DNA from: Lepas anatifera
Lineage: Eukaryota > Arthropoda > Thecostraca > Lepadidae
NCBI GenBank assembly: GCA_034440635.1
Contig: JAOTON010001937.1
Coordinates: 186,001 to 250,000 of the forward strand
Direction: 5' to 3'
DNA: 64,000 nt
Shown here: in pieces, positions 23,885-34,858 of the stretch
How positions within the stretch are numbered: position 1 is the stretch's first letter
Layout: each line of letters begins with the position of its first letter
The notes under the pieces: model-generated
Told to the model about the DNA's origin: nothing
Databases searched by the model: none
The model's input: only the letters and a program-made list of their open reading frames with translations
Translations under genes and position numbers: made by a program

Positions 23885-23960
23885 CCTCCCTCCTATTTAT
23901 TTTTATTTTTCATTAGGGCCACTTCCAACAGGCACACTTGCCCAATTACAGGGAGTATTG
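23885..23960 (-). repeat. 3' part of SINE-1, minus strand
   Basis: On the minus strand this reads CCAATACTCCCTGTAATTGG, GCAAGTGTGCCTGTTGG, AGTGGCCCTAA, then an A-rich tail. It matches the 3' third of the SINE at 52,519-52,720. The 5' two-thirds are absent, as expected for a truncated retroposition. Confidence 0.75.
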
Positions 23961-24090
23961 GCATGACTATGATTCTGATGAAAGACTGTGCTGAATCGAT
24001 AAACTGATAATTCAAGCCATTTACACAAGGAGATAGGCTAACATCCAACTTCAAATTCTCAACATGCTCCTCGGCTTAGCACTGAAATAC
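23960..24090. repeat. Family M fragment
   Basis: GATTCTGATGAAAGACTGTGC and CATGCTCCTCGGCTTAGCACTG match, in order, parts of the fold-back element at 4,740-5,160 and the arm at 50,535-50,740. The ends are not defined. Confidence 0.55.
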
Positions 24091-24364
24091 CATCGGAATT
24101 CATTCATTTATCACTTGCCTTCGTCAAAAACCTCTTTATACATAGCCCCAAAATGCTTAGTGAGCCAGGTAGGTGCCCTAAGCAGAAAATGAAACAAAGG
24201 AATTTCCCAAAAGCATCATTTAGATTTCTTCTATAGTTTCCAAACTGGCTGATTATTGATGCAGCATCAGGCCAGGAGAAAGTTGAATAATTTTTTTTTA
24301 TATTTCGCCTCCTACTCGATTCCGGGCTGGGGGATCCAGTTGCGTATAGCTTACACCCGCGCTT

Positions 24365-24800
24365 ATTTCGGCGGAAGTTTGCGCGTAAGCGATTTGGAGT
24401 GATGTTCGGGAGAGAGAAATCGCGCGGAGCTCTGCGCCGGCGTAAGTTAGCGCGGAGCATCGGGGGCAATCCGAGGCGGCGGTGAATACCGCTGGCGACC
24501 GTAGTAGATGGACGCTAAGGCTAAAATTTCCATAGAATACGGTGCTTTTCTAGCCGTGTGGACCACGATTATAACTACATGTTTTGTCAAACGCAAGTCA
24601 TATAACATGGATTCACCGACATTTCCGATACCTTTTCGTTACTTCAAACTGATCATAAAAGCTTCCGCGCTGTTGAGAAGACGCGGAAAGTTAGCGCGTA
24701 AGGCGGCGAGTTACGACACTACTTCCGCGACAACTTAGCTGCGCGCCGATGGATCCCTCCAAAAGCCGCTCCGCGCTAACTTCCGCCCCCCTCGCAGCTG
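24365..24800. repeat. Repeat with dispersed AAGTTAGCGCGGAG motifs
   Basis: Four variants of one motif occur: CGGAAGTTTGCGCGTAAG (24,371), CGTAAGTTAGCGCGGAGC (24,439), CGGAAAGTTAGCGCGTAAG (24,682), and its inversion CTCCGCGCTAACTTCCG (24,770). The second and fourth form an inverted pair about 330 bp apart. This suggests a small inverted-repeat element that truncates the neighbouring minus-strand retrotransposon at 24,825. Boundaries are not resolved. Confidence 0.5.
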
Positions 24801-24824
24801 CGCGCTATCTGCCGCACGTCTAAA

Positions 24825-26165
24825 TCCCCCAGCCCCAGTGTTCTATGATTGGTCGAGAGTTCTTCAGGGAGTGGCCTGGTTCCGCAGCCCCCACCCCTCT
24901 CCTAGCTTGCCATTCCGTATCTAGCGGCACTCTGAAAGACGTCTTGAAGTCTTGGGCTGGGATTCTGAACCGTCGCGATGGCGCTAACTGGGATGCCTCT
25001 TTGGCAGCTTTATCAGCTTTTTCGTTACTTAAAATGTCCACGTAGTTAGGCACGCAAAGAAAGGATAGGTCCGCACCTTGGACAGCGAGTGCCGTCAGAA
25101 GCTTGCGGATCGTCGGTATAAGCCAGCATGACATAGGTTGGATGGACTGGGGCGCCAATAAAGAGCTAGCAGAGTCAGAGATAAGATATCGTTGTTTCTC
25201 AGGTGGACGACAGATTTGTAATAGCACTGGCAAAATCTCATAAAGTTCTGTGGTAAGAACAGAAACCATTGGTGGCAGGCTAAAGCCCGAATTTGTCCCT
25301 CTCCGACAAATGCACTACCCGCACCAGTAGCTCCCTTTGAACAGTCGGTGTAAAATCTTGTCAAGTTTGTGTAGGCTCCAATTCTACGCAATGCCAGTTT
25401 CGAGAACTCCGAAGTAAGGGTACACGACGCTTTGTGTGTCGCAGTAATTATAGACCAGACTTTTCAGGCGTGAGGCGTAATGCTTCTGTGTGCTGCGTAC
25501 GCACTTCGACAATTATCCCTAGGTCGATATCCGAAGCCTCCAATAATTGCTTAACTCGTACGCAGAGTGCCAGTGATGACGTCGGCCGCATCGTTCTGAG
25601 GCTGTCAGTGAGCCGTCGAAGACCCGCCTGTATGTGGGGTGCGATGGGAACTGACGGATTTTGCTCGCGTATGCGAGTGCTAGTCGGCTTCCACCTCAAA
25701 TCTAGCGGAGGTTCATTGACATTTAACAAAAGACTGGTTTCGGGAGGCAAGGACATTTCCTATTGCAACACGTATATAAGCATAGTGGATAGCGTTCAGA
25801 AGCTGTTTGACACTACTCAACGCGCTATCATACGCGACAGAGCCATAATCTAATACAGAGCGGACGAGTGCACGATAAAGCCGAAGAAGAGTTGCCCTAT
25901 CAGCCCCATACGACGTGCAAGAGATCACCGTTAGGATAATCGTGCGTTTGAAACATTATCTCGCAGCAACGCTATGTGGGGGTCGTATGTAAGTGTCATA
26001 CCCATCTTTGTCAAGTGTCATACCCAGAAACTTGGCGTTCGACACAGGTGGAACCTTTCTGCCGTATCGACACAAGTTCACATCAGTACACTCTCGGCGA
26101 AAACAAAAATGCATGCATACAGTTTTGTTCGTCGAAAATATAAATCTCTTTGTCAAACTCCAATC
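24825..26165 (-). pseudogene. Jockey/I-like retrotransposon: RT C-terminal part and RNase H
   Basis: Read on the minus strand. 26,165-25,960 gives IDWSLTKRFIFSTNKTV...VSNAKFLGMTLD, the GFxFS..KT and AKFLGM motifs just after the RT catalytic core. 25,928-25,713 gives LLRLYRALVRSVLDYGSV, the standard thumb motif. 25,756-25,448 contains NVNEPPLDLRWK. 25,385-25,260 gives FYTDCSKGATGAGSAFVGEG, the first RNase H strand. 25,269-24,820 continues SVLTTELYEI, YLISDSASSLLA and DILSNEKADKAAKEAS, the other three RNase H motifs. Frameshifts separate the parts. The protein stops abruptly near 24,825, before the usual C-terminal cysteine-rich segment, where another repeat begins. Confidence 0.88.
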
Positions 26166-26179
26166 GATGATGGTGATTG

Positions 26180-26528
26180 TTTTTTTTTAGTGCACGTCAG
26201 TTTCTTTGGCTATATGTGCCCGGCATTGTCAGGTTAGGTCAGCTCAAAACTACATTGGTTAGCTAAGAATTGTCTATGCCGGAGGTGTAACCACTAGCAA
26301 GCGCTGTGAGGGCTATAAACGATGTCAAACTTTATTTCTTTCAGGCAAGATGAAATGTGTTTGATGTCTGCGACGGGATCGTTTCCCAGACACTGCTCCA
26401 AAGAGACCGGTGGGAAGAATCGACGCATTTGCCTTTTGAGATTGTCACAGCAGTCTACCTCGGATAAAACAAGGTGAACAGTAAGGCGGTTGCCACAATG
26501 TAAACACAGGTTGGGAGCAGAGCTATTT
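26180..26528 (-). pseudogene. Nested 3' end of a second Jockey/I-like element
   Basis: On the minus strand the sequence reads PNLCLHCGNRLTVHLVLSEV and continues with RQMRRFFPP. This is the Cys-rich segment that normally ends the RNase H-bearing ORF (C..C...LTV.H.L). It sits between the RT core (26,790-26,530) and the RT C-terminal part (from 26,165), where it does not belong. It ends in CTAAAAAAAAAC at about 26,180-26,190. These facts indicate a 5'-truncated copy inserted into an older relative. No clear target-site duplication is visible. Confidence 0.72.
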
Positions 26529-26529
26529 C

Positions 26530-26790
26530 GAGGTTAACCCGTCAAAGCATATTTGAAACTGTCTTTGTGCTGAGATGGACGTAGAAGTGCTTAATCATAC
26601 GGCAAAGTCATCGACAAACATGAATGTTCCGACTGTGGGCGGAAGAATGTTGCAGATGTCGTCAATTACAAAAAGGATCACACTTAAAATACTGCCCTAC
26701 AGCACCCCGCTTTCCTGGGAGAAGATCGCTGGCATTGAGGTGCAAGCTCTCCCTCTAAAGTACGGTCTTTTCAGAAATTGTTCGTGAAGT
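26530..26790 (-). pseudogene. RT catalytic core of the host Jockey/I-like element
   Basis: The minus strand reads PQESGVL, stop, GSILSVILFVIDDICNILPP, then GTFMFVDDFAV, stop, and SAQRQFQICFDGLT. These are the PQG..S/LF.....I and FVDD catalytic motifs followed by the LQ..FD.L helix of Jockey/I-type RTs. In-frame stops make it a pseudogene. The chain should continue directly into 26,165 and is separated from it by the nested fragment at 26,180-26,528. Confidence 0.82.
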
Positions 26791-26834
26791 TTCCCATGTG
26801 GCCTTTGATACCCGCTTCTGAATTGGAAATTAGG

Positions 26835-27010
26835 CCTGGGGAATGGGTGGTGAGGGAAACAGCGGTCGACTTCCATGCCGACCCGGGTTCAAATCCACGG
26901 GCGGGTATTCGCGAAGTCTTTCCGATTCATAATGTCCTCCCAACAGGGTGAGAGCTGGTGACGCTCTATGGCCTCAGCAGTTGGTATGTTGTAAAGTCCT
27001 GATTTTTTCC
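26835..27010 (+). repeat. SINE-2, tRNA-derived
   Basis: Contains GACCCGGGTTCAAATCCACGG at about 26,880-26,901, a good polymerase III B box (GGTTCAAATCC). A weak A-box-like GGTGGTGAGGG lies upstream. A conserved-looking tail includes GAGAGCTGGTGACGCTC and a T-rich end. 41,050-41,275 shares GTCGACTTCCATGC-like and GACCCGGG sequence and is probably a relative. No cloverleaf pairing supports a functional tRNA. Confidence 0.6.
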
Positions 27011-27180
27011 AATCACAGCCTTCTCAGGTGACCACAGATGACCTCTGAGAGGTCAGATGCTCAAAGGCTTAAGTTGATGGCTTGAAACGTGCTAATAATT
27101 GCATGGTTCGAGGAATTCCAACTTGATAAATCCTTTTTTACTGAAGATCCCTTTTTTACTGAAGAGCCCTTTTCTCCATA
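27010..27180 (+). repeat. AGGTCA-rich fragment of E/F type
   Basis: CTCAGGTGACCACAGATGACCTCTGAGAGGTCAGATGCTCAAA and the following TTTTTTACTGAAGA phrases resemble interior parts of families E and F (compare 43,495-43,620). It lies directly after the SINE and has no termini. Confidence 0.5.
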
Positions 27181-27359
27181 GTCTCATGATGATATGGCTA
27201 AAAAAGTTACACATTCATAGGCTAACAGGACAAAAAATACGAGACAATATATATTTTACCTGAATGGCCCCCAAACATTTGGAAAGCGTACGTCAGATGC
27301 GTGGAATTGATCAGCGATAAGATAGTGAAAGTTATGTTGTTCTGCGTCGCTTTGCCTCC

Positions 27360-28422
27360 TGACCAAAACTGGGGGCCGCTGAGAATCTCCGGGACTCCTG
27401 AGATTGGTTATAGGCAGAACCTCTGAGACTAATTATCGGACCCCCAGATTTTCTCCGAGAGGGGGGCTGAGACTGACTTTCGGGGCCATCCAGATTATCT
27501 CTTGGGGTCCCCTGAGGCTGTCCCTGGGGTGGGGGGGCTGGGAATGACTTCCGACTGCCCCCTGGGACTATCGGGACGCCCTGAAAACGAATCTTCAAGC
27601 GCCTCTGAGACTAGCTATGGGGGCTCCGTGGTCAGAGAATCCTTTGCAGTGGTTCAGACTGGCCCAAGGGGGTCCGCGGACTCCTAGGACCCCCTTACTT
27701 ACGCCACAGCATTCACACATTCCGGGGCCCTCCGAGATCAGCATTTGGGCGCCCCTGAAATCATTGCTCCCCCCACGAGACCAATGCCACGGAGCCCCTT
27801 GATACTGATGCGCGGGGGCTCGTAACACCAACCTCATGGTTCCACTTAGATCAAGCTCGGGGGCACACTTAGCCCCATGCGCGCGCTTTTCTCAGGAGTA
27901 ACTCGAGACCCATGTTCGAGCCCCCCCCGATCAATATTCTGACCCCCCAAGACTGATGCTCTGTACTCTGGAGCCCTTCGATACCGAGGCTCATGGGGGG
28001 GGTCCTGAGCCCAATCCTGGGGGCCCCTGGGATCAAACACTGAGTCCAATGCTCGTACCTCACTCATGAATCCCTCGATATCGATAGTCGGGGGCACGCC
28101 GAGATCAATATTGCCCCCTCCTTTTGAGATAGTTGGTTGGGCCGGGTCCTCCCTTCCCGAGAACAATGTTCGGTACTCTGGAGCCATCGATACCGATGTT
28201 CGAGGGCCCCCTGAGACCAAGCTGGTGGGGGGTGGCTGAGACCAAGCTCGGGGGCCCCTGAGACCAAGCTCGAGGACCCCTTGACACCAAGCTCGGGGGC
28301 CCCCTGAGACCAAGCTCATGGGCCCCCTGAGGCCCCCAGACCAATGCTCGTGTTTTTCAGTGCATAAGGTCATCCCAAGGGGATCCGCTGATCCCAAGGA
28401 CCCCCTTGGCTACGCCACTGAT
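27360..28422. repeat. GC-rich degenerate repeats ending in a hAT-like terminus
   Basis: Degenerate units of about 25-30 bp around CCCCCTGAGACCAAGCTCGG fill the segment and are clearest at 28,200-28,350. Two similar end sequences occur: AGGACCCCCTTACTTACGCC before ACAG (27,686-27,709) and AGGACCCCCTTGGCTACGCC before ACTG (28,397-28,420). The inverted form CAGTGGCGTAGCCAAGGGGG is typical of hAT-like termini. Two tandem elements of this type are therefore likely. Similar GAGACCA-rich repeats occur at 41,935-41,995 and 42,400-42,510. Confidence 0.6.
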
Positions 28423-28499
28423 CATTGGCAATAAATAATCTTTCATATTGTTTCACACATTCAAATATAGATATTCACATTGCTTGGCTGTTTATGGTT

Positions 28500-29325
28500 G
28501 AACTGGGAGACGTGTTAAAATAATTGGCCTGGTCAACGGTATCTGGGCGCGCGATAGGCCTGTTATCGGGACCGCCCCCGACTTGACGAGCAGAGTGGAG
28601 AACACGCCGCGCGCGGCACCACACACACAACAGCACCTAATCGATGGCCCAAATAGCACGGCAAGGGTATAGCCACCCCAGCACAAAGGAGACCGTACAG
28701 CGGCTGGCCTCCAATTGTAGCATCGGCCTGCGACGTGGGGCGGCTACCCCTGACCCGCACGCTAGCCGGCCACCCACGTTTGAGAACCTCTGACCGCCCG
28801 CCAATCGATGGCGATGGCGGCGCCGGCGGCGCCGGGGGCCAGCGGCGCGACACTGGCAGCGGCGCAGGGCGTGGCGGGGCGACCTGTTGCCGGCACAGTC
28901 GCTGCCTTGCAGCGCTGACTACTACCGCGATACAAGTGCATTCACCAGCACGGAGGCACCACTACCCATGTCCTATCAGTCAACAGTGCTGCTGTGGTGG
29001 CGGCGCAGCAGCCGCTGAGTGGACGGCGGCCGGGATTTACGGAGCCGGCGCGCGGTGACGTCATCCGGCGGCAGGTAACGGCTACGACACGCACCCCCGG
29101 CGCGCCATTAGCGTTCACGGCGAGCCGACCACCGCCCACAGTGCCCGTCGCCAGCTGTAGAGGCCTCCTCTGTCACCCATCGGTCCCAGCCCGACCGCGC
29201 ACTGACAGCCACCTCACATACACGAGCAGCCTCAGTACCAAATCAGTTGTTTCGCACCATTTGCGTCCCGACGAAATATGGCGCGGCTCAGACGAATGTG
29301 GCGACGCGGACGTACCATTGTGACA
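28500..29325. other. CpG-rich segment, possible promoter island or GC repeat
   Basis: A GC- and CpG-rich block with several NotI/SacII-like words, TGACGTCATCCGGCGGCAGG at 29,057-29,076 and GTAACGG immediately after it. That arrangement resembles a CRE-containing promoter followed by a splice donor, but no coding exon is recognised. Long frames on both strands reflect the base composition. Confidence 0.35.
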
Positions 29326-29329
29326 AGCA

Positions 29330-30000
29330 AATTAGTTTTATTTCAATGAAACATCTACGTAAACTCATAAACCCATTTTGTCAATTCTGAATAATTTTTT
29401 CGGCAAATACTGATATCCAATGGAAATATTGTATTTTGAATCCAAACTTTGTCAATGGTACGGACAATCGTCACGGTCCTTCTAGCGAAAGACCGGGACC
29501 GGGTGGGAAGGACCGTACAAGGCACCTGGATACATGAGTCGATTGGGCCGTTCCCGCGCTCAGTACCGTCCTGAGGCTGCCCATGTAGCAGAGGTAATTG
29601 AAAGAGAACAAAACACGCGAGAGGACGGGACACTATGAGTTAACCCTATTAGCGTTGGGGGCATATTCCCCCTGACGTGTTTTCGTGTTGTGGGTAATCC
29701 CAAAAGATAGCGCTTTTGCGCTTCTTGACTTTTCCTAGCAATCAATGCTGCATAAAATGACGTTTAAACGCAAATTCTAGCTGAACCATGGGAGGCTTCA
29801 GGGACAATTTTGGGGGCAGGTTGACGGACTACCACCGTGCATTAATAGTTTTATCATAAGCTGGGTCTTCCGCCAGAACGCTATACAATCGGGATATGGT
29901 AAAGTCAACTCATATGAATGTATCAATGATACATTGTATCATAGTGAAGGTTGTTCAAGCCAATGCCACAGGTCAAGGTCAAGTCACGGGTGTAGGTTAG
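29330..30000. other. Unassigned sequence
   Basis: No gene, RNA or repeat boundary is recognised. It leads into the 47-bp minisatellite with a short CAGGTCAAGGTCAAG stretch at 29,970-29,984. Confidence 0.4.
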
Positions 30001-30004
30001 GCCG

Positions 30005-30335
30005 TCACTTTCTGCTCAACGGCTGCTGCAGTGTTAGTTCCAGCGTTACTGTCACTTTCTGCTCGACGGCTGCTGCAGTGTTAGTTACAGCGTTACTGTC
30101 ACTTTCTGCTCGACGGCTGCTGCAGTGTTAGTTACAGCGTTACTGTCACTTTCTGCTCGACGGCTGCTGCAGTGTTAGTTACAGCGTTACTGTCACTTTC
30201 TGCTCGACGGCTGCTGCAGTGTTAGTTACAGCGTTACTGTCACTTTCTGCTCGACGGCTGCTGCAGTGTTAGTTACAGCGTTACTGTCACTTTCTGCTCG
30301 ACGGCTGCTGCAGTCTTAGTTACGGCGTTACTAGG
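30005..30335. repeat. Minisatellite, 47-bp unit, seven copies
   Basis: Seven nearly identical copies of a 47-bp unit beginning GTCACTTTCTGCTCGACGGC, then TGCTGCAGTGTTAGTTACAG and CGTTACT. Only the first and last copies differ noticeably. This very low divergence implies recent expansion. Confidence 0.95.
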
Positions 30336-30831
30336 AGAAATGTACTATATGGTGACAGTATAAACCAATGACCTTGAATGTCCTTGACCCCAAAACTTCA
30401 GAACATTGCAGGGGATAGTCCCTCTATGCTCTTAACCCGTTTGCAATGCATTCGTGAGTTTTTACCGCCTAATCGCGGCGTTTCCCAAAAGACTACCAGC
30501 TTGACTCAGACTCGACCGTTCCCGAACACCTTGTCTGACCTTGAAGATATTGGCCAAGGTCCATCACAATTGGTCAAAATGTGTATCAACATAGCCCACA
30601 CTGATCCCAAAGCAGGCGTTTTCCTATCTCTCTTGGTTTCATAAATATGAACAGGGACGAATAGCTCCCTCCTCCCCTTCCTATTTTGATATTTTTACAG
30701 GGGTGGTCCTCCATGTCAGAGTGACTATAGTAACTGCATGGCCGGAGACTGCTCATAGGCAATAAGAGAGACCCCTAGCCTCCACCCCTCCGAAATGAAG
30801 TCCTGGATCCACCACTGGTCATATAAAAGGC

Positions 30832-31862
30832 TTAACCCTCGCCCCACCGGGGGCCATCGATGGCCCCGTAAGGTTTTTTTGGGATAGCAGAAAAACGACG
30901 AAACGCAGCACCGCGGTTGAGGGCTCTATCTCTCACCTCATCATTTTCCAACCACCCCTGAAAATTTTTACCCCGGGTCACCCAAGGTCAGGTCACCAAG
31001 CGAGGTCAACCAAGGTCACCTCACTTCAACTTTGAAGCTCTATAAAAGCTACATTTCTTAGTCGATCAATTTGAAACTTGCTACACTTCATGACCCCTCC
31101 AGGGTCTACAACGTGTATATCCGGGATTGTTGGATTTCGTGACCTGAGGTCAGGTCACGAGGCGACCTCTCCCATTGGAAAAGCATGGGGAAAAGCTGTC
31201 TCATGATATAAAAGCCACAAAAAGGATTGCAAATACTCAGACTGCTCATAACAGCGTTTTTATACACCCTTTCACGGATCCCAGGGGTCATATTTTCCTT
31301 TGACTTTTCCAAGGTCATCCAAGGTCACCAAGGGTCAAAAACAGTATTTTGACAATAACTTTTGACCTAATTAATCTAGAGCGCTGAAACAAACATCATC
31401 GTGTTTGTCTTGACACTGGCTTTCATTTGATATACGGCAAGGTCACTTGCTGACCTCCCGTGACCTCAGGTCATATAAAGGTCACGAGGTGACCTCTGGA
31501 GGTCAAACCACTGGCGGGAGGTCTTTACGCTCCACATAGCGGAAAAGGTCTGGCAATTTACTATCAAATGTATTTAACCAGATCTCAATAGCTCTAATGG
31601 TATAGGAGTTATGCCCAATTTTCTTAAGAATTGCATATTTGAGTGAAAATACCCTATCGGGACCTTTCTTGACCTCTGGAGGTCAAACCATTGACCTGAG
31701 CGCTTAAACATGCAAAGTAATTTCCTACTAAATTTACGCGAGCTTTCTAATGCACTTTGCAGATTTGCGCTAACCCCCATATTTTCGGAGTTAGAGCGGG
31801 GGCCATCGATGCCCCCGGTGGGGCGAAGGTGGCGCCGGATCCCCGGTGGGGCGCGGGTTTAA
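30832..31862 (+). mobile_element. Family C copy 2: best-preserved TTAA-bounded AGGTCA-rich element
   Basis: A 1,031-bp element. Left end: TTAACCCTCGCCCCACCGGG. Right end, inverted: TTAAACCCGCGCCCCACCGGGG, so the inverted repeats match apart from one or two positions and TTAA lies at each edge. The interior holds about 20 AGGTCA/TGACCT hexamers by eye, including overlapping AGGTCAGGTCA and opposed pairs such as AGGTCACGAGGTGACCT. TTAA plus a CCC-starting inverted repeat is the piggyBac hallmark (family knowledge). No transposase ORF is present. It begins immediately after a hAT-like terminus at about 30,790-30,820. Confidence 0.88.
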
Positions 31863-33250
31863 ACAAGTCATTCGTTGTCCCGTTTCAACAGAGGGCATAC
31901 AAACTCGCCTCGCATATTCATATAATTTTGGCAGGTCACCTGGACCAGGGTACTCTAAATACAGGTACAACCAAGTTTCCTACTAATTATAGTCCTCCCC
32001 TGATGACGTCACCAAGCTTCCCTACCAAGTTCTAGGATAATCTACCAAGTTTTGAGAGGATTAGCTGGAACATACAAAGTTTGGGCGTTATTTGGCACCA
32101 ATCTAGTATAAATCGAAATCAACTTCCTTGGCCCGTTAAACAGTAACCTTTATCTCATCGGCGAGAGGCGTATTTTACGTGAATCTAACGAAAAAATCAT
32201 AACACTTCAAAGAATTTGTTGAAAGGGCATGCATTTATTTGATCAACTCCATGCAGCCATGAACAGTTTGATCACCTTTATGGAGCCATAAACAGTGATT
32301 TTGACAAGCATACCGACACAGATAAATCAGCAACAAAATACAAATAGAACCAATCTCTAGCTTCTCAATAGCAAATTTGGATACCTTCCATCACGTAAAT
32401 TCAAATAATCAGCACCCACACGCTGATAACCTGATAGCTTACTAAAAAAATGCAGAAGAAGCGTCGAGAAGCATAAAACTGTAATACACGCGAACATTGA
32501 AGTCAAATAGGTACCTGAAGCTTGATGTTACAAAAACTCGCTGAAATGTCCAATCGCGTACGCCTGCATGGATTAAGAGAAGGACAATAATATTAACATC
32601 AAAATAAAACCTGCAAACTCGTTAAAATCCGTCCGCTTCTATTAACAGCCGAGAGGAATACGTTTACATTTGCCCACGAGATCAAGCGTTGAAGTCGCGT
32701 GTTTATTATTTTTCGGGGTTGTCATGGGGGCATCGTCAGCAATCAACGGCCAATCAAAATCGAGATCAGTCTATTCAAGCATTACTGCAAACAGCTGTTA
32801 GTGCTGAAGCTGCTATTATTTTGACACGCTCTAGAAAATTTGTGAAAATAATATTCTTTGCTGGATTTTCCGCAAAACGCCTGATGCTTTCAAATATAAA
32901 AATTTTTTAGCTTTCTATTCAATCATATTGATTTTGATGATCCAGTTCTAAAATAGTTTTTTTAGCCCTTCGAAAAAGTGTAATTTCTCCAATGTCCTGC
33001 ATAGTAACCGTTATGCCCGTCCAGCCCTGATGACGGAATGCTGCCAAACAACTTGAACGGGGTCTGGCCTGGACCACCTAAGATATTTTCCAATGTGTTC
33101 ACATCAACCACCATGTGAAGCGATTCGGAGGATGCTGTGTCGTCAGCGCACAGGGTGCGATGTCACCACTGAAACCACACCAGTGGCGACGGGCCGATAC
33201 GATAAGACCGAGGGTCGGTACTGCCGCTCTGCCCGCGCCCACGGCGCGGC
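31863..33250. other. Unassigned sequence
   Basis: AT-rich sequence with no recognised gene, RNA or terminal repeats. The phrase ACCAAGTTTCCTAC/ACCAAGTTCTAGG recurs a few times near 31,970-32,060. Confidence 0.45.
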
Positions 33251-33261
33251 GGAGGCAACAC

Positions 33262-33528
33262 GCGCCCGGCCCCGCGTCCCAGAGGCAGGCAATACGCGCC
33301 CAGCCCCGCGTCCCAGAGGTAGGCAATACGCGCCCAGCCCCGCGTCCCAGAGGTAGGTAACACACGCCCAGCCCCGCGTCCCAGAGGCAGGCAATAAGCG
33401 CCCAGCCCCGCGTCCCAGAGGCAGGCAACACGGGCCTAGCCCCGCGTTCCAGAGGTAGGGAATACGCGCCCAGCCCCGTGTTCCAGAGGTAGGTAATACG
33501 GGCCCAGCCCCGCGTTCCTGAGGTACAC
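33262..33528. repeat. Minisatellite, 34-bp unit, eight copies
   Basis: Unit CAGCCCCGCGTCCCAGAGGT then AGGCAATACGCGCC. About eight copies diverge slowly rightwards, with TTCCAGAGG variants. A 34-bp period opens all three frames on both strands. Confidence 0.93.
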
Positions 33529-33529
33529 T

Positions 33530-34325
33530 CCAAAGAAAACGTCACCAGTACAGCTGCCAGCCACAGTCTCGTGCCAGAGTTTACACGTGTTGTGACCGGA
33601 GAAAAAGGCATGAGCACGTTTCTGATGCGGTTTGATACCTATGATGGAGCCATTACAAGCCTTGTAAGCAGTGACGACGGAACATCTGAATTTAAGGGGA
33701 GGGGACACCATAGGCTTTTCAACCCCTTTCTTTCTAGTCAAGGCCATAGGGCTAGTGTTAAAATTTCTGAGTTAAGGGGGCCACCGTGCCCCGGTGCCCC
33801 CTCCCCGTTCCGCCGCCAGTGCCTGTAAGCTCATTGTAAACCTTTAGAGCTGAACAGCTTGTTCATTATCACACCGTTTGTAGTACCGAGAGAATAATTT
33901 TCTCGCACCAGCCTACCATCAACACTAGGCGCACGTCCCGGTTAGATAAATGGGCATATCATACGCAGTTCGTCTCAGCGAGCCGCCCCCCACCGATCCG
34001 CAACAAGACGGACCGGCGACGGCTCCCTGGTCGCGGTCCCTCTTGGCTGAATGCTTGTGGAGTGCAACTGGGGGCGGAGCACTTCAGAGCAAGGTTGAGA
34101 GCGACGCTGGTCGCAGATTCAAAGTGACAGTGACAGTGATTTTTGGATGGATCGGGTGGCGATTATTTTGTGGTTTGTGATGTTGTCGGGTTGCCGAGTT
34201 AGAGGCTGCAGTTATTCTTGCAGCATTTTTCTCTTCTATTCACGGAAATAACAACAAACCCTTGACGAGGAGCACTTCAAAACAAATTAAGATTACGATC
34301 ACGATTAATGGGTCATAGGCAGCAC
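33530..34325. other. Unassigned; one family C-like terminus
   Basis: Near 33,755-33,810 the sequence TTTCTGAGTTAAGGGGGCCA then CCGTGCCCCGGTGCCCCC resembles the right end of family C (GGAGTTAGAG...GGCCATCG...CCCCGGTGG). The rest shows nothing recognisable. Confidence 0.4.
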
Positions 34326-34329
34326 AATG

Positions 34330-34858
34330 TGACTACAAGCGTCGAGTGTGTATACAATAAATGTCTGTCCCATGGCCACCAACCCTGCGTCGAGCGTGTA
34401 TATAGTCTGTCCCATGGCCACCAACCCTGCGTCGAGTGTGTATAAATAGTCTGTCCATGGCGCCACCAACCCTGCGTCGAGTGTGTATATAGTCTGTCCC
34501 ATGGCCACTAACCCTGCGTTGAGTGTTTATATAGTCTGCCCCATGGCGCCACCAACCCTGCGTCGAGTGTGTATATAGTCTGTCCCATGGCCACTAACCC
34601 TACGTTGAGTGTTTATATAGTCTGCCCCATGGCGCCACCAACCCTGCGTCGAGTGTTTATATAGTCTGCCCCATGGTGCCACCAACCCTGCGTCGAGTGT
34701 GTATATAGTCTGTCCCATGGTCATCAGCCCTGCGTCGAGTGTGTATACAACAGTCTGTCCCATGGCCACCAACCCAACGTTGAGTGTGTATATAGTCTGT
34801 CCCATGGGCGACCAGCCCTGCGTGGAGCGTGCATATTGTCTGTCCCATGGGCGACCTT
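34330..34858. repeat. Minisatellite, 42-bp unit, about 12 copies
   Basis: Unit of about 42 bp: GCGTCGAGTGTGTATATAGT then CTGTCCCATGGCCACCAACCCT, with insertions (CAA, GCC) in some copies. Each unit carries an NcoI-type CCATGG, so several ATG-initiated open frames appear. TATATAG recurs once per unit, but nothing shows it acts as a TATA box. Confidence 0.92.

Noticed and set aside
28500..29325. Protein-coding gene in the CpG-rich block
   Set aside because: Frames on both strands are equally open, and no conserved motif or exon pair is seen.
34330..34858. Array of TATA-box promoters
   Set aside because: TATATAG recurs because it lies in a 42-bp tandem unit; no initiator or transcript evidence.
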